Assembly (NCBI GenBank): GCA_000621405.1
Contig: JHYK01000004.1
Location: 62,001 to 126,000 of the forward strand
Reading direction: 5' to 3'
Origin: Lachnospiraceae bacterium AC3007
GTDB taxonomy: Bacteria > Bacillota > Clostridia > Lachnospirales > Lachnospiraceae
DNA length: 64,000 nt
The notes beneath the pieces were generated by a model that was given only the letters and a program-made list of their open reading frames with translations, was not told the origin of the DNA and searched no databases. The position numbers and the translations under genes were made by a program. Numbering within the stretch: the first letter of the stretch is position 1; every line of letters begins with the position of its first letter. Shown here in pieces: positions 37,610-46,994 of the stretch.

Positions 37610-37866
37610 GCAGCATAATATTTACGGACAATGAAGATAATCCCGTTGAATACGAGGTGGTCGAGACCACTACACTTGGCGGGAATACATATCTGCTTGT
37701 GGCAGATAAAGATGATAATGCATACATATTAAAGGAGCTGTTTTCCGCCGGAGATGAGGAGACATCATCATATACCGGGGAGCTTACCGAGGCCGAACAC
37801 AAAGCGGTGGCGGCCGTTTTTGCCGAACTTCTCGACGACGCGGACATAGCTCTGGACCAAGGATAA
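37606..37866 (+). CDS. yrzB: DUF1292 family protein (YrzB)
   Basis: 86 aa acidic protein with the DUF1292 pattern IIFTDNEDNPVEYEVVETT...YLLVADKDDNAYILK. Function unknown. Always found after ireB and ruvX in Firmicutes, which supports the call. ATGA overlap with ruvX; rnj follows 13 nt later. Confidence 0.9.
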   Translation: MSSIIFTDNEDNPVEYEVVETTTLGGNTYLLVADKDDNAYILKELFSAGDEETSSYTGELTEAEHKAVAAVFAELLDDADIALDQG

Positions 37867-37879
37867 AAGGAGCAGAAGT

Positions 37880-39562
37880 TTGAAAAAACCGAATAAGGAT
37901 CAGACTCATTCAAAGCTGAGGATCATTCCGCTGGGTGGCTTGGAGCAGATCGGCCTGAATATCACCGCCTTTGAATATGAGGATTCCATCATCGTCGTGG
38001 ACTGCGGACTGGCATTTCCCGAGGATGATATGCTGGGCGTGGATCTGTGTATCCCTGACACGTCATATCTGGAGGAGAACTTAAGCCGTGTAAAGGGATT
38101 TGTGATCACTCACGGACACGAGGATCACATAGGAGCGCTTCCATACGTGCTGCAGAAGGTAAATGTACCGATATATGCCACAAAGCTCACGATCGCGCTC
38201 ATAGACAAGAAGCTTGAAGAGCACGGGATGCTGAAATCCGTGAAGAGAAAAGTGATAGCTCACGGACAGTCCATCAATCTCGGACAGTTTCGCATAGAGT
38301 TCATAAAGACCAATCACTCGATCGCGGATGCCGCTGCGCTGGCTATCTACAGCCCGGCGGGGATAGTGGTCCACACGGGTGACTTCAAGGTGGACTACAC
38401 CCCGGTCTATGGAGATGCGATAGATCTTCAGCGCTTTGGTGAGATAGGAAAAAAAGGCGTCCTTTGTCTGATGTGCGACTCCACAAATGCCGAGAGGGAA
38501 GGCTTTACAAAGTCGGAAAAAACCATCGGCAGGATATTTGATGAGATATTCGGGGAGCATCAGGGAAGCAGGCTTATCATCGCTACATTTGCGTCCAATG
38601 TGGACAGGGTGCAGCAGATAATCAATACAGCTTACAAATACGGAAGACGTGTGGCAGTTGAAGGGCGATCCATGGTAAGCGTCATAGAGACGGCAGCCGA
38701 ACTGGGATATATCAAGATCCCCGGTGATACGCTGGTAGAGTTGGATGATCTGAGAAACTATCCCGAAGAAAAGACGGTCATCATAACCACGGGATCTCAG
38801 GGCGAGTCCATGGCGGCCTTATCGAGAATGGCTCAGAACATTCACAAGAAGGTGACCATAAGGCCCAGCGACACGATAGTTTTTTCCTCCACGCCGATAC
38901 CCGGCAATGAAAAAGCCGTGGACCGTGTGATAAATGATCTGGAGGCAAACGGGGCAGAGGTTATATTCCAGGATGTCCATGTATCGGGGCATGCATGCAG
39001 GGAAGAGATCAAACTGATATATTCCCTTGTAAAACCCCGTTATGCGCTGCCCGTGCACGGAGAGATCAGGCACAGACATGCGCAGGCCAGGATAGCAAAG
39101 GAGCTGGGATATGATTCCCAGCATATCCTCATGATCAATTCGGGAGATGTGCTGGAGATAGCGGATGATGATTCCAGACCGACTATCGCAGGGCATATAC
39201 ATACGGATTCCGTGTACGTAGACGGACTCGGAGTGGGAGACGTCGGATCCGTCGTGCTCAGAGACAGACAGAGGCTTGCGGAGGACGGCGTAGTGGTGAT
39301 AGCGCTCACCATGGAGAGAGGAACCAATCAGGTTCTTTCGGGTCCCGAGATCATATCCAGAGGCTTTGTATATGTAAAGGAATCCGACGAGCTCATGGAT
39401 GATGCGACCGGCGTACTTGAGATGACTATAGAAGAGCTTCAGGGCAGGAATGTCAATGACTGGGGCAAGATCAAGCAGGCACTCAGGGAGAATCTTGGCA
39501 GCTATGTGTGGCAGAGGACCAAGAGACGCCCCATGATCCTGCCTGTGATAATGGAGGTCTGA
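37880..39562 (+). CDS. rnj: Ribonuclease J
   Basis: 560 aa metallo-beta-lactamase/beta-CASP nuclease that combines 5'-3' exonuclease and endonuclease activity in mRNA and rRNA processing. Zinc motif GHEDHIGALPY, further ligands in HTGDF and the beta-CASP region (GSQGE, SGHACREE), and the C-terminal oligomerisation domain. TTG start 7 nt after AAGGAG. Length matches RNase J1/J2. Confidence 0.95.
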   Translation: MKKPNKDQTHSKLRIIPLGGLEQIGLNITAFEYEDSIIVVDCGLAFPEDDMLGVDLCIPDTSYLEENLSRVKGFVITHGHEDHIGALPYVLQKVNVPIYATKLTIALIDKKLEEHGMLKSVKRKVIAHGQSINLGQFRIEFIKTNHSIADAAALAIYSPAGIVVHTGDFKVDYTPVYGDAIDLQRFGEIGKKGVLCLMCDSTNAEREGFTKSEKTIGRIFDEIFGEHQGSRLIIATFASNVDRVQQIINTAYKYGRRVAVEGRSMVSVIETAAELGYIKIPGDTLVELDDLRNYPEEKTVIITTGSQGESMAALSRMAQNIHKKVTIRPSDTIVFSSTPIPGNEKAVDRVINDLEANGAEVIFQDVHVSGHACREEIKLIYSLVKPRYALPVHGEIRHRHAQARIAKELGYDSQHILMINSGDVLEIADDDSRPTIAGHIHTDSVYVDGLGVGDVGSVVLRDRQRLAEDGVVVIALTMERGTNQVLSGPEIISRGFVYVKESDELMDDATGVLEMTIEELQGRNVNDWGKIKQALRENLGSYVWQRTKRRPMILPVIMEV

Positions 39563-39563
39563 C

Positions 39564-39896
39564 TTGGTAACAGAGGCGGAGCTTAGTGAGCAGGTGGATA
39601 AGCTCACTGATATGATAAGGGACACTCAGGAGTACAAGGACTACATACACATGGTCGGAGTGATCCGCAGGAATCCGGAGCTGTGTGATGAGGTGATGAG
39701 GTTTCGGAAAGAAAACTTCTTCCTCCAGCATGCGCCTGAGCACGAGGATGTAAGTGAAAGACTGGAAGCGCTCTGCCGCCGTAATGAGGACTTTCTGGAT
39801 ACCCCCGAGGTATATGATTTCTTTATGACGGAATGGTCATTTTACCAGATAGTTCAGAATCTGCATGACAGACTGATGGAAGGGATAGATTTCTAG
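39564..39896 (+). CDS. YlbF/YmcA-family protein
   Basis: 110 aa all-helical protein (DUF964/Com_YlbF). In Bacillus, YlbF, YmcA and YaaT form the Y-complex that adjusts RNase Y cleavage specificity. A paralogue downstream of an RNase gene fits RNA-decay control. TTG 39564 lies 6 nt after GGAGG inside the end of rnj. No catalytic residues. Confidence 0.85.
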   Translation: MVTEAELSEQVDKLTDMIRDTQEYKDYIHMVGVIRRNPELCDEVMRFRKENFFLQHAPEHEDVSERLEALCRRNEDFLDTPEVYDFFMTEWSFYQIVQNLHDRLMEGIDF

Positions 39897-39899
39897 GAA

Positions 39900-40430
39900 A
39901 TGAAGATCAGCACACTGATATCAGGGATACTTAATTTCATAGTAAGAGCCGTGATAGTGGTGATAGTGATATACGGCGTTAAGCAGGTCTGCATAACGGC
40001 ATATGATTACGGATACCGTATCTATTCGGAACCCCCTATGGCGGAGGGCGAGGGAATAGACATCGTCGTGACGGTGCCGATGGGAAGTTCCGTGATGGAG
40101 ACCGGTGAGCTGCTTAAGGGCTACGGACTGATCCGTGACGAAAAGCTGTTTTATCTGCAGGAGAGATTCTCGGATTATCACGATAAGATGGAGCCGGGGG
40201 TATATACCCTTAACACATCGATGACGGCCGAAGAAATGATGGCGGCCATGTCGCCTTCATTATCCGAGGAAGCAACTGAAGAGGACGAGAATGCTCCGGC
40301 GGCGGCCGCATCATCCGAGCCGGCAGAGATGATAGGGGCCGGAGAAGCTATGGAGGCGGATGAAGCAGAAGATATTGAAGACGCAGAAGATGAAGCAGAA
40401 GATACAGACGAAGGCGAAGATCAGGATTGA
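39900..40430 (+). CDS. Short MltG/YceG-like membrane protein without catalytic domain
   Basis: 176 aa. One N-terminal membrane helix (~12-30), then a domain of about 65 aa resembling the LysM-like N-terminal part of the endolytic transglycosylase MltG (VPMGSSVMETGELLKGYGLI ... MEPGVYTLNTSM). The protein then ends in an Ala/Glu/Asp-rich tail of ~55 aa. The catalytic YceG core with its glutamate is absent, so it cannot cleave glycan strands by itself. It may bind or regulate a full MltG. The 3-nt spacing to ylbF suggests cotranscription; the ribosome site is weak. Confidence 0.7.
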   Translation: MKISTLISGILNFIVRAVIVVIVIYGVKQVCITAYDYGYRIYSEPPMAEGEGIDIVVTVPMGSSVMETGELLKGYGLIRDEKLFYLQERFSDYHDKMEPGVYTLNTSMTAEEMMAAMSPSLSEEATEEDENAPAAAASSEPAEMIGAGEAMEADEAEDIEDAEDEAEDTDEGEDQD

Positions 40431-40439
40431 AGGAGTCGA

Positions 40440-41102
40440 TTGGGGATGGATAGTTCCCGCACGGCAGAATTCATAAAGGGGTATATTCCGAATAAAGACG
40501 AGACGCTTAAAAGACTCCGCGAGAAAGCCGAGAAGGATGAGGTTCCGGTGATACGACAGGAAACGGAGGCTTTTATTTTGTCGGTGATAGCGCTCCTGAA
40601 GCCCCGCAGGATACTCGAACTCGGTACCGCCACAGGATACTCAGCGATCAGTATGGCGAAGGCAGCAGAAAGATATATGAAAGCGGATCAGAACTTTGTG
40701 ATAGATACCATCGAGGACTGGGCACCCCGCATCCCGGAAGCGACTGCAAATATAAAAGAAGCCGGGGCAGCGGACAGGATAAACCTTATTGAGGGTGATG
40801 CCCTGGAGGTAATAAAGGGCATGAAGGAGCCCTATGACCTTGTATTCATAGATGCAGCCAAGGGACAGTACCCTGATTATCTTAAAGAAGCCGTCCGCCT
40901 TACCCGCAGCGGATCCGTGATAGTGGCAGATAACGTGATGCTTGACGGAGAGATCATGGAATCAAAGTATATTGTGGAGCGCAGGGACCGCACGATACAT
41001 AAGAGGATGAGGGAATTTCTGAGGCAGGCTGCCATGGATGAAAGACTGTCAACATCCATTCTTCCGGTGGGAGACGGCGTGGCATTTTGTGTGAGGATGT
41101 GA
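40440..41102 (+). CDS. Class I SAM O-methyltransferase (catechol-OMT-like, TrmR type)
   Basis: 220 aa Methyltransf_3 family. Motif I LELGTATGYSAISMA, acidic motifs IEGDALEV and DLVFIDAAKGQYPDYL. In Bacillus the related TrmR methylates 5-hydroxyuridine in tRNA; the following U32 gene, whose relatives hydroxylate that uridine, makes the same role plausible here. Start TTG 40440 has ideal spacing from AAGGAG; ATG 40446 is possible. Confidence 0.85.
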   Translation: MGMDSSRTAEFIKGYIPNKDETLKRLREKAEKDEVPVIRQETEAFILSVIALLKPRRILELGTATGYSAISMAKAAERYMKADQNFVIDTIEDWAPRIPEATANIKEAGAADRINLIEGDALEVIKGMKEPYDLVFIDAAKGQYPDYLKEAVRLTRSGSVIVADNVMLDGEIMESKYIVERRDRTIHKRMREFLRQAAMDERLSTSILPVGDGVAFCVRM

Positions 41103-42388
41103 TGAAGCGTCCGGAACTTTTGTGTCCCGCGAAGGGGATCGAGGAATTAAAAACCGCAGTCATATACGGAGCCGACGCGGTATATATAGGCGGGGAAGCT
41201 TTTTCCCTGAGGGCGAATGCAAAGAATTTTACTGATGCCGAAATGGCCGAAGGCATAGCGTTTGCCCATGAAAGGGGAGCAAAGGTATATGTGACAGCCA
41301 ACATCCTTGCCCATGACGATGATATTGAAAAGGCAAAGGGCTTTTTCGAGGACATGAGGACCCTTGGCCCTGACGGACTGATCATTGCAGATCCCGGGAT
41401 GTTTACCCTGGCGGGAGAAGTCTGTCCGGATATAGAAAGGCATATCTCCACTCAGGCCAACAATACCAATACTGAGACTTTCAGATTCTGGCATGAGATG
41501 GGAGCAAGCCGGGTGGTGGCTGCAAGAGAGCTTACTCTGAAAGAGCTTAAGGCGATAAGATCCGGGATACCGGCATCGCTTGAGATGGAATGCTTCGTCC
41601 ATGGCGCCATGTGCATCTCATATTCCGGAAGATGTCTTCTGTCAAATTATCTGGCGGGAAAGGATGCCAACCATGGCGAGTGCACTCATCCGTGCCGCTG
41701 GAGATATACGCTTCAGGGTAAGAAGGAGATCCTTGAAGATGGCGGGCTTGCTCTCGAGGAAGAGACAAGACCCGGAGAGTATTTCCCGATCATGGAGAAT
41801 GACCGCGGCACCTATATCATGAACAGCAGGGATCTGTGCATGATAGAACATATCCCGGAACTCATCGATGCGGGAATAGATTCCTTCAAGGTAGAGGGCC
41901 GGATGAAGACGGCACTGTATGTGGCCTGCGTTGCACGTACCTACAGGAGGGCGATAGACGATTTTCTAGAGTCTGAGCAGCTGTACAGGGATAATCTTGA
42001 ATGGTACAGGGAAGAAATAGGCAAATGCACCACGAGAACCTTTACTACGGGTTTTTATTTCGGAAAACCGGGTCATGACTCTCAGATATATGACAGCAGC
42101 ACTTATGTGACGGAGTATATATATCTGGGGCATGCGGAGGAAGTATCTGAGGACGGATCATTCGTCCTTCATCAGAAGAACAAATTCTCCGTGGGCGAGG
42201 ATATAGAGATAATGAGACCTTCCGGCGAGAATACCATATGCCGTGTTGAGTCCATAACCGGTGAAGAGGGACAGCAGATGGAGAGCGCGCCCCATCCCGG
42301 ACAGAAGCTTTTTGTAAGGCTCGGCGAGAAGCCTTCGGAGTATGATATTTTGAGAAAAAAACAGAGGACCGCAGATGAGCATGCTTAG
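41102..42388 (+). CDS. U32-family protein, probable tRNA uridine hydroxylase (TrhP-like)
   Basis: 428 aa peptidase U32 family. KRPELLCPAKGIEELKTA, ECFVHGAMCISYSGRC and the cysteine set in GECTHPC are diagnostic; these cysteines bind an Fe-S cluster in TrhP/RlhA relatives. TrhP makes 5-hydroxyuridine at tRNA position 34, the substrate for the TrmR-like methyltransferase just upstream (1-nt TGATG overlap). Called peptidase in older annotation. Overlaps the first glycosyltransferase by 14 nt. Confidence 0.87.
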   Translation: MKRPELLCPAKGIEELKTAVIYGADAVYIGGEAFSLRANAKNFTDAEMAEGIAFAHERGAKVYVTANILAHDDDIEKAKGFFEDMRTLGPDGLIIADPGMFTLAGEVCPDIERHISTQANNTNTETFRFWHEMGASRVVAARELTLKELKAIRSGIPASLEMECFVHGAMCISYSGRCLLSNYLAGKDANHGECTHPCRWRYTLQGKKEILEDGGLALEEETRPGEYFPIMENDRGTYIMNSRDLCMIEHIPELIDAGIDSFKVEGRMKTALYVACVARTYRRAIDDFLESEQLYRDNLEWYREEIGKCTTRTFTTGFYFGKPGHDSQIYDSSTYVTEYIYLGHAEEVSEDGSFVLHQKNKFSVGEDIEIMRPSGENTICRVESITGEEGQQMESAPHPGQKLFVRLGEKPSEYDILRKKQRTADEHA

Positions 42389-43343
42389 TGTGATAGTGCC
42401 CTGCTACAATGAGCAGGAGGCCATACCGATCTTTTATGAAGCGATAGCAGAGACAGCTTCCAAAATGCAGGAGACTCAAAAAGACCTTGAGTTTGAGTTT
42501 CTTTTTATCGATGACGGAAGCAAGGATGATACGCTTGACAGGATAAAGGAGCTGAGGGCTAAGGACCGCAGAGTCCGGTTTGTCTCCTTCAGCAGGAACT
42601 TCGGAAAGGAAGCCGGGCTCTACGCAGGGCTAAAAAACGCAAGGGGAGACTACGTCGTGACGATGGATGCTGATATGCAGGATCCGCCTTCTCTTCTTCC
42701 CGAGATGTATAAGGCTGTGACCGAAGAAGGCTATGATTCCGCGGCGACCAGAAGAGTCACGAGACGGGGAGAGCCGGTCATAAGATCATTTTTTGCCAGA
42801 GGCTTCTACCGCATCATCAACCGCATGAGTTCTGCGGATATAGTCGACGGGGCAAGAGACTACCGCATAATGACAAGACGCATGGTAGATGCGATAGTCG
42901 GGATGAAGGAATATAACCGTTTTACCAAAGGCATATACGGCTGGATAGGATTCAATACAAAGTGGATAGAGTTCGAAAACGTGGAGCGCATAGCGGGCGA
43001 GACAAAATGGTCTTTCTGGAAGCTTTTCGGCTATGCACTGGAAGGGATAATAGGCTTTTCCACAGCGCCGCTCTCTCTTGCCACATGGTTTGGGATGATG
43101 ATGGCTCTGGTCTCCTTCCTCGGAATCATATTCATCATAGTGAAAAAAATCGTATACGGCGATCCCACAAGCGGATGGTCATCCATGGTATGTATCATGC
43201 TGCTTATCGCAGGTATACAGCTTTTCTGCATAGGAGTCATGGGACAGTATCTTGCGAAGACCTATCTTGAGACCAAGCAGAGACCAATATACATTGCAAG
43301 ACAGACATCGGATGATGAGGAAGACGAAAGGGAAGAAGCATGA
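42375..43343 (+). CDS. Glycosyltransferase family 2, polyprenyl-phosphate type with two membrane helices
   Basis: 322 aa. The DPM1/GtrB-like catalytic domain (SVIVPCYNEQEAI, FLFIDDGSKDDT, FSRNFGKEAGLYAGL, MDADMQDPP) is followed by two C-terminal membrane helices (~235-262, 272-295). Such enzymes load a sugar onto undecaprenyl phosphate at the cytoplasmic face. ATG 42375 follows AGAGGA by 7 nt. First dedicated gene of the glycan cluster; 4-nt overlap with the next transferase. Confidence 0.9.
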   Translation: MSMLSVIVPCYNEQEAIPIFYEAIAETASKMQETQKDLEFEFLFIDDGSKDDTLDRIKELRAKDRRVRFVSFSRNFGKEAGLYAGLKNARGDYVVTMDADMQDPPSLLPEMYKAVTEEGYDSAATRRVTRRGEPVIRSFFARGFYRIINRMSSADIVDGARDYRIMTRRMVDAIVGMKEYNRFTKGIYGWIGFNTKWIEFENVERIAGETKWSFWKLFGYALEGIIGFSTAPLSLATWFGMMMALVSFLGIIFIIVKKIVYGDPTSGWSSMVCIMLLIAGIQLFCIGVMGQYLAKTYLETKQRPIYIARQTSDDEEDEREEA

Positions 43344-44383
43344 AGCTTATCATACAGATACCCTGCTACAATGAGGCGAAGACGCTGACTATTGCGCTGG
43401 ATGCGCTGCCGAAGCATATTGACGGGATCGATGAGATCGAATATCTGATCATAAATGACGGCAGTAAGGATGAGACGGTACAGGTCGCCCGGGACTGGGG
43501 AATCGACTATGTCGTGAGCTTCCCTCAGAACAAAGGACTTGCCAGAGGATTCATGGCGGGGCTGGATGCGTGCATCAGGAATGGCGCCGACATCATAGTC
43601 AATACCGATGCAGACAACCAGTATTGCGGAGAGGATATAGAGAAGCTGGTCCGGCCGATCCTAAACGGTGAAGCAGAGATCGTGATAGGAGAGAGGCCCA
43701 TAGATGATATAGATGACTTTTCGCCGCTGAAAAAGAAGCTTCAGCATCTGGGGAGTTATGTGGTGCGGCTTGCCTCAGCGACCGACATACCCGATGCTCC
43801 CTCTGGCTTCCGCGCTTTCTCAAAAGATGCCGCGATGCATCTGAACGTGGTAAATCAATACACATATACGCTTGAGACCATAGTGCAGGCCGGAAGGAAC
43901 AGGATGGCCATCACATCGGTGCCCATAAGGACCAATCCCGAGCTTCGCAAATCAAGGCTTTTCCACAGCATGGGCGGATATATCAAGAAATCCATGCTCA
44001 CGATAATAAGAGCGTTCCTTATGTACAGGCCGCTTACTTTCTTCAGTGTATGCGGACTGATCCCTTTCACTGTGGGAATGGTATATGTCATAAGGTTTTT
44101 GATCTTCTTTGCCAGGGGCAACGGAGCCGGACATACGCAGTCGCTTGTATTTGCGACCATGTTGATAATCATAGGATTCATGACTTTTGTACTGGGACTT
44201 CAGGCTGATATCATAGCCGCGAACAGAAAGATACTGGAGGATGTACAGTACAGGGTCCGCCGGATGGAGGCATCATACAGCGGCCTGCACCCGGATTATA
44301 AGGATGTATCCGCTGAAAAAAAAGGAGACGAAAAGAGCTCGGGATCTGATACTGCCGAAAAAAACATGAAAGAGGCTGACTGA
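43340..44383 (+). CDS. Glycosyltransferase family 2 with C-terminal membrane helices
   Basis: 347 aa GT-A enzyme (IQIPCYNEAKTL, LIINDGSKDETV, NTDADNQYCGED). Two C-terminal helices (~225-250, 260-290) and a charged tail follow. It belongs to the DPMS-like branch but is clearly distinct from the previous gene. The acceptor is probably a polyprenyl-linked sugar or lipid. ATGA overlap upstream; the next gene begins after 1 nt. Confidence 0.88.
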   Translation: MKLIIQIPCYNEAKTLTIALDALPKHIDGIDEIEYLIINDGSKDETVQVARDWGIDYVVSFPQNKGLARGFMAGLDACIRNGADIIVNTDADNQYCGEDIEKLVRPILNGEAEIVIGERPIDDIDDFSPLKKKLQHLGSYVVRLASATDIPDAPSGFRAFSKDAAMHLNVVNQYTYTLETIVQAGRNRMAITSVPIRTNPELRKSRLFHSMGGYIKKSMLTIIRAFLMYRPLTFFSVCGLIPFTVGMVYVIRFLIFFARGNGAGHTQSLVFATMLIIIGFMTFVLGLQADIIAANRKILEDVQYRVRRMEASYSGLHPDYKDVSAEKKGDEKSSGSDTAEKNMKEAD

Positions 44384-44384
44384 G

Positions 44385-45506
44385 GTGCCGGATACAGCGG
44401 AAAAAAGAGCGAAGATAGTTCTTATCGGGCCTGTATATCCGTTCAAGGGAGGCATCAGCCATTATACCGGGCTGCTCTGCAGAGCTCTGAGAAAGAGATA
44501 TGATGTCACGATGATATCGTATTCGATGCAGTATCCGAAGATATTATTCCGGAAAGAGCAAAGGGATTACGGAAATGACAGTTTTAAGATCGAGGATACG
44601 GAATTTATCCTGAACACGGCAAGTATAAGCAGCATCAGAAAGACCGCTGCAAGGATAAATGAAGCAGGCCCCGACCTTGTCATCATCCAGTGGTGGCATC
44701 CTTACTTTGCGCCCTGCTATCAGCTGCTTGCGAAAAAAGTAAAGAGCAGGATCCTCTTTATCTGTCATAATGTCTTTCCCCACGAAAGATTTCCCCTGGA
44801 CCGAATGCTGACAAAAGGAACCCTGAAAAGAGGAGATTTTTTTATCCTCCACTCCTCAAAGGAAGCCGGGGAGCTTAAGAGTATAATAAGCAACGCCGCA
44901 TACCGTGTGAACATGCATCCGACATACGACGAATTCAGGAGAGTCGGAGCGGATATCGGGGCCGTGCCGGTGGATCAGGCATCGGTCATTTTGTTTTTTG
45001 GCTTTGTAAGACCTTACAAGGGACTTGCGGTACTGATAGAGGCTATGGGGCTGATACCGGAGATAGTCCATCTCAATATCGTAGGGGACTTTGGCGGGAC
45101 AAGGGCTGAATACGAGCAGATGATAAGCGAGCGTCATCTTGAGGACAGGATATCGATCAGGGACGGATATATTCCGGACACAGAGGTGAGCCGGTATTTT
45201 GAAAGCTGCGATGCAGTTGTGCTCCCCTATCTGGATGCCACACAGTCAGGAATAGCCCAGATCGCATTCGGATTCGGAAAACCGGTCATTGCCACCGAGG
45301 TCGGGGGACTTCCCGAGGTAGTGACGGACGGACAGACTGGGGTGCTTTGCAAGCCGAATGATCCTGCCGGGTTAAAGGACGCGATCCAGAGATTCTTCGA
45401 GCTGAAGAAGACGGTTGATTTTGAAGAGAATATCAGGAAGGATGCTCCGAGATTTTCATGGGAGCATATGACGGATACTATAGCAGAGCTTACGGGGATA
45501 GGATAG
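44385..45506 (+). CDS. Glycosyltransferase family 4 (GT-B)
   Basis: 373 aa two-Rossmann GT-B enzyme. The N-terminal lobe has LIGPVYPFKGGISHYTGLL. The C-terminal lobe shows LFFGFVRPYKGLAVLIEA, DAVVLPYLDATQSGIAQIAF and KPVIATEVGGLPEVV, the nucleotide-sugar-binding EX7E region. GTG start 9 nt after GAGG. Donor and acceptor unknown. Confidence 0.88.
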   Translation: MPDTAEKRAKIVLIGPVYPFKGGISHYTGLLCRALRKRYDVTMISYSMQYPKILFRKEQRDYGNDSFKIEDTEFILNTASISSIRKTAARINEAGPDLVIIQWWHPYFAPCYQLLAKKVKSRILFICHNVFPHERFPLDRMLTKGTLKRGDFFILHSSKEAGELKSIISNAAYRVNMHPTYDEFRRVGADIGAVPVDQASVILFFGFVRPYKGLAVLIEAMGLIPEIVHLNIVGDFGGTRAEYEQMISERHLEDRISIRDGYIPDTEVSRYFESCDAVVLPYLDATQSGIAQIAFGFGKPVIATEVGGLPEVVTDGQTGVLCKPNDPAGLKDAIQRFFELKKTVDFEENIRKDAPRFSWEHMTDTIAELTGIG

Positions 45507-45507
45507 A

Positions 45508-46182
45508 TTGGGTCTGATAAAAAGAAAAATCGAAGAAAGCGGTTCGATACTGTACAGGTTCTGGGTCTGGCCCATGGTCAGGATCATAAAAGAGATCGGA
45601 ACGAAGAGCATTATGAAGTCCGGGTCATACCTTATCAGGACGGAGTTGAAAGGGAGGAATTTTGTCGGAAAGAACGCCTTTTTGAAAGACTCATCCCTTG
45701 GGTTCGGCTCCTATGTCCAAAGCGGATGTGATCTTGTAAATACAGACATAGGCAGATATACGAGTATCGGAAGTGATGTGAAGACAGTCATCGGCTCACA
45801 TCCCGTGGATGGACACGTGGCGATGCATCCTGCTTTTTATACCAGTCGGAGCGTAACGGGATTCAGTTATGTGAAAGACGATCTGAAGACGGAGCCTGAG
45901 AAAAGGACCTCTGTCGGATCCGATGTATGGATCGGAAATGATGTGCGCATCATGGGGGGAGTCAGCATAGGAGACGGCGCGGTAGTAGGAGCGGGGGCTC
46001 TCGTGACCAGAGATCTGCCGCCGTTTTCGGTAAACGTGGGCGTGCCCGCGAAGACCATAAGATACAGATTCAGTGAGGATGAGATAAGGGCTTTGAAGGA
46101 AGAGGCCTGGTGGGATAAGGACGAGGCCTGGATCGCTTCCAATATAGATCGCTTTTCGGATATACGGGAGTTTCTGAAATGA
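45508..46182 (+). CDS. Hexapeptide acyltransferase (CatB/WbbJ-like)
   Basis: 224 aa left-handed beta-helix protein. Imperfect hexapeptide repeats run from ~50 to ~180 (IGRYTSIGSDV, VGSDVWIGNDVRIMGGVSIGDGAVVGAGALV). The catalytic-type histidine may lie in the SHPVDGH segment of the loop. It probably O-acetylates the glycan built by the neighbouring enzymes. TTG start behind GGGGATAGG, 1 nt after the previous stop. Confidence 0.83.
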   Translation: MGLIKRKIEESGSILYRFWVWPMVRIIKEIGTKSIMKSGSYLIRTELKGRNFVGKNAFLKDSSLGFGSYVQSGCDLVNTDIGRYTSIGSDVKTVIGSHPVDGHVAMHPAFYTSRSVTGFSYVKDDLKTEPEKRTSVGSDVWIGNDVRIMGGVSIGDGAVVGAGALVTRDLPPFSVNVGVPAKTIRYRFSEDEIRALKEEAWWDKDEAWIASNIDRFSDIREFLK

Positions 46183-46967
46183 GAGAAGGACTGACGGTCG
46201 TGGTTCCCAATTACAATAAGGCCGGGTATCTTGAAAAGTGCATTGAGAGCATAGAGAGTCAGACCTTAAGACCCGATGCGGTGATAATCGTGGACGACTG
46301 CTCCACGGACGGATCGGGCAGTGTGATAGACGGCCTGACAAAGAGATATCCGGATATAAGAGCTCATTACAAACCCAGGAACAGCGGCGTCAGCAACACG
46401 AGGAACCTCGGACTGTCAATGGTTGATACCAGATATGTGACCTTCATAGATGCTGACGACCATTACCGTAACAGGGAAAAGCTCGCGCTGGAGATGGCTC
46501 TTGAGGAGGAAAAGGGCGGGGATGTGATCGCATATTCGGTCACCTGCTTCATGGACTCCGATGGAAAGACCCGTACGAAAAAGAAGAACCGGTCATACTA
46601 TCTGAACGGAAATGTATATCAGGATCTTCTCATCACCAGAAAGTGGGATTCCATCATGAGAGACTATATCGTGTCGACTGAGACTCTCAGGGCACTGGGA
46701 GGCTATAACGAAGGCCGGAGCCTCTTTGAAGATTATGAGCTCCTTCTTAAGCTTGCAAGGGATCACGAGTTTTACTGCACCGGAGAGTTCGGAACAGCAT
46801 ATACCGAAGGCGGAGGCCTGTCGCAGGTGGATGCAAAAGAGACCGATATGATCCATGATGAGATCATTAATAAAGAACTTGAAAGAGTCGACGAGAGTAC
46901 AAGAAGGAGTATTCTCTTCAGGAGAAAACTGCTCAAGATAAAAAGAAGGATAAGATCACTGATCTGA
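46179..46967 (+). CDS. Glycosyltransferase family 2
   Basis: 262 aa soluble GT-A transferase. TVVVPNYNKAGYLEKCIESI and IIVDDCSTDGS form the nucleotide-binding region, FIDADDHY is the DxD metal motif, and LFEDYELLLKLA holds the ED acid-base pair. No membrane helices. ATGA overlap with the acyltransferase. Confidence 0.9.
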   Translation: MREGLTVVVPNYNKAGYLEKCIESIESQTLRPDAVIIVDDCSTDGSGSVIDGLTKRYPDIRAHYKPRNSGVSNTRNLGLSMVDTRYVTFIDADDHYRNREKLALEMALEEEKGGDVIAYSVTCFMDSDGKTRTKKKNRSYYLNGNVYQDLLITRKWDSIMRDYIVSTETLRALGGYNEGRSLFEDYELLLKLARDHEFYCTGEFGTAYTEGGGLSQVDAKETDMIHDEIINKELERVDESTRRSILFRRKLLKIKRRIRSLI

Positions 46968-46994
46968 TGCCTGTACGGCCACGGACCGAAGAAT

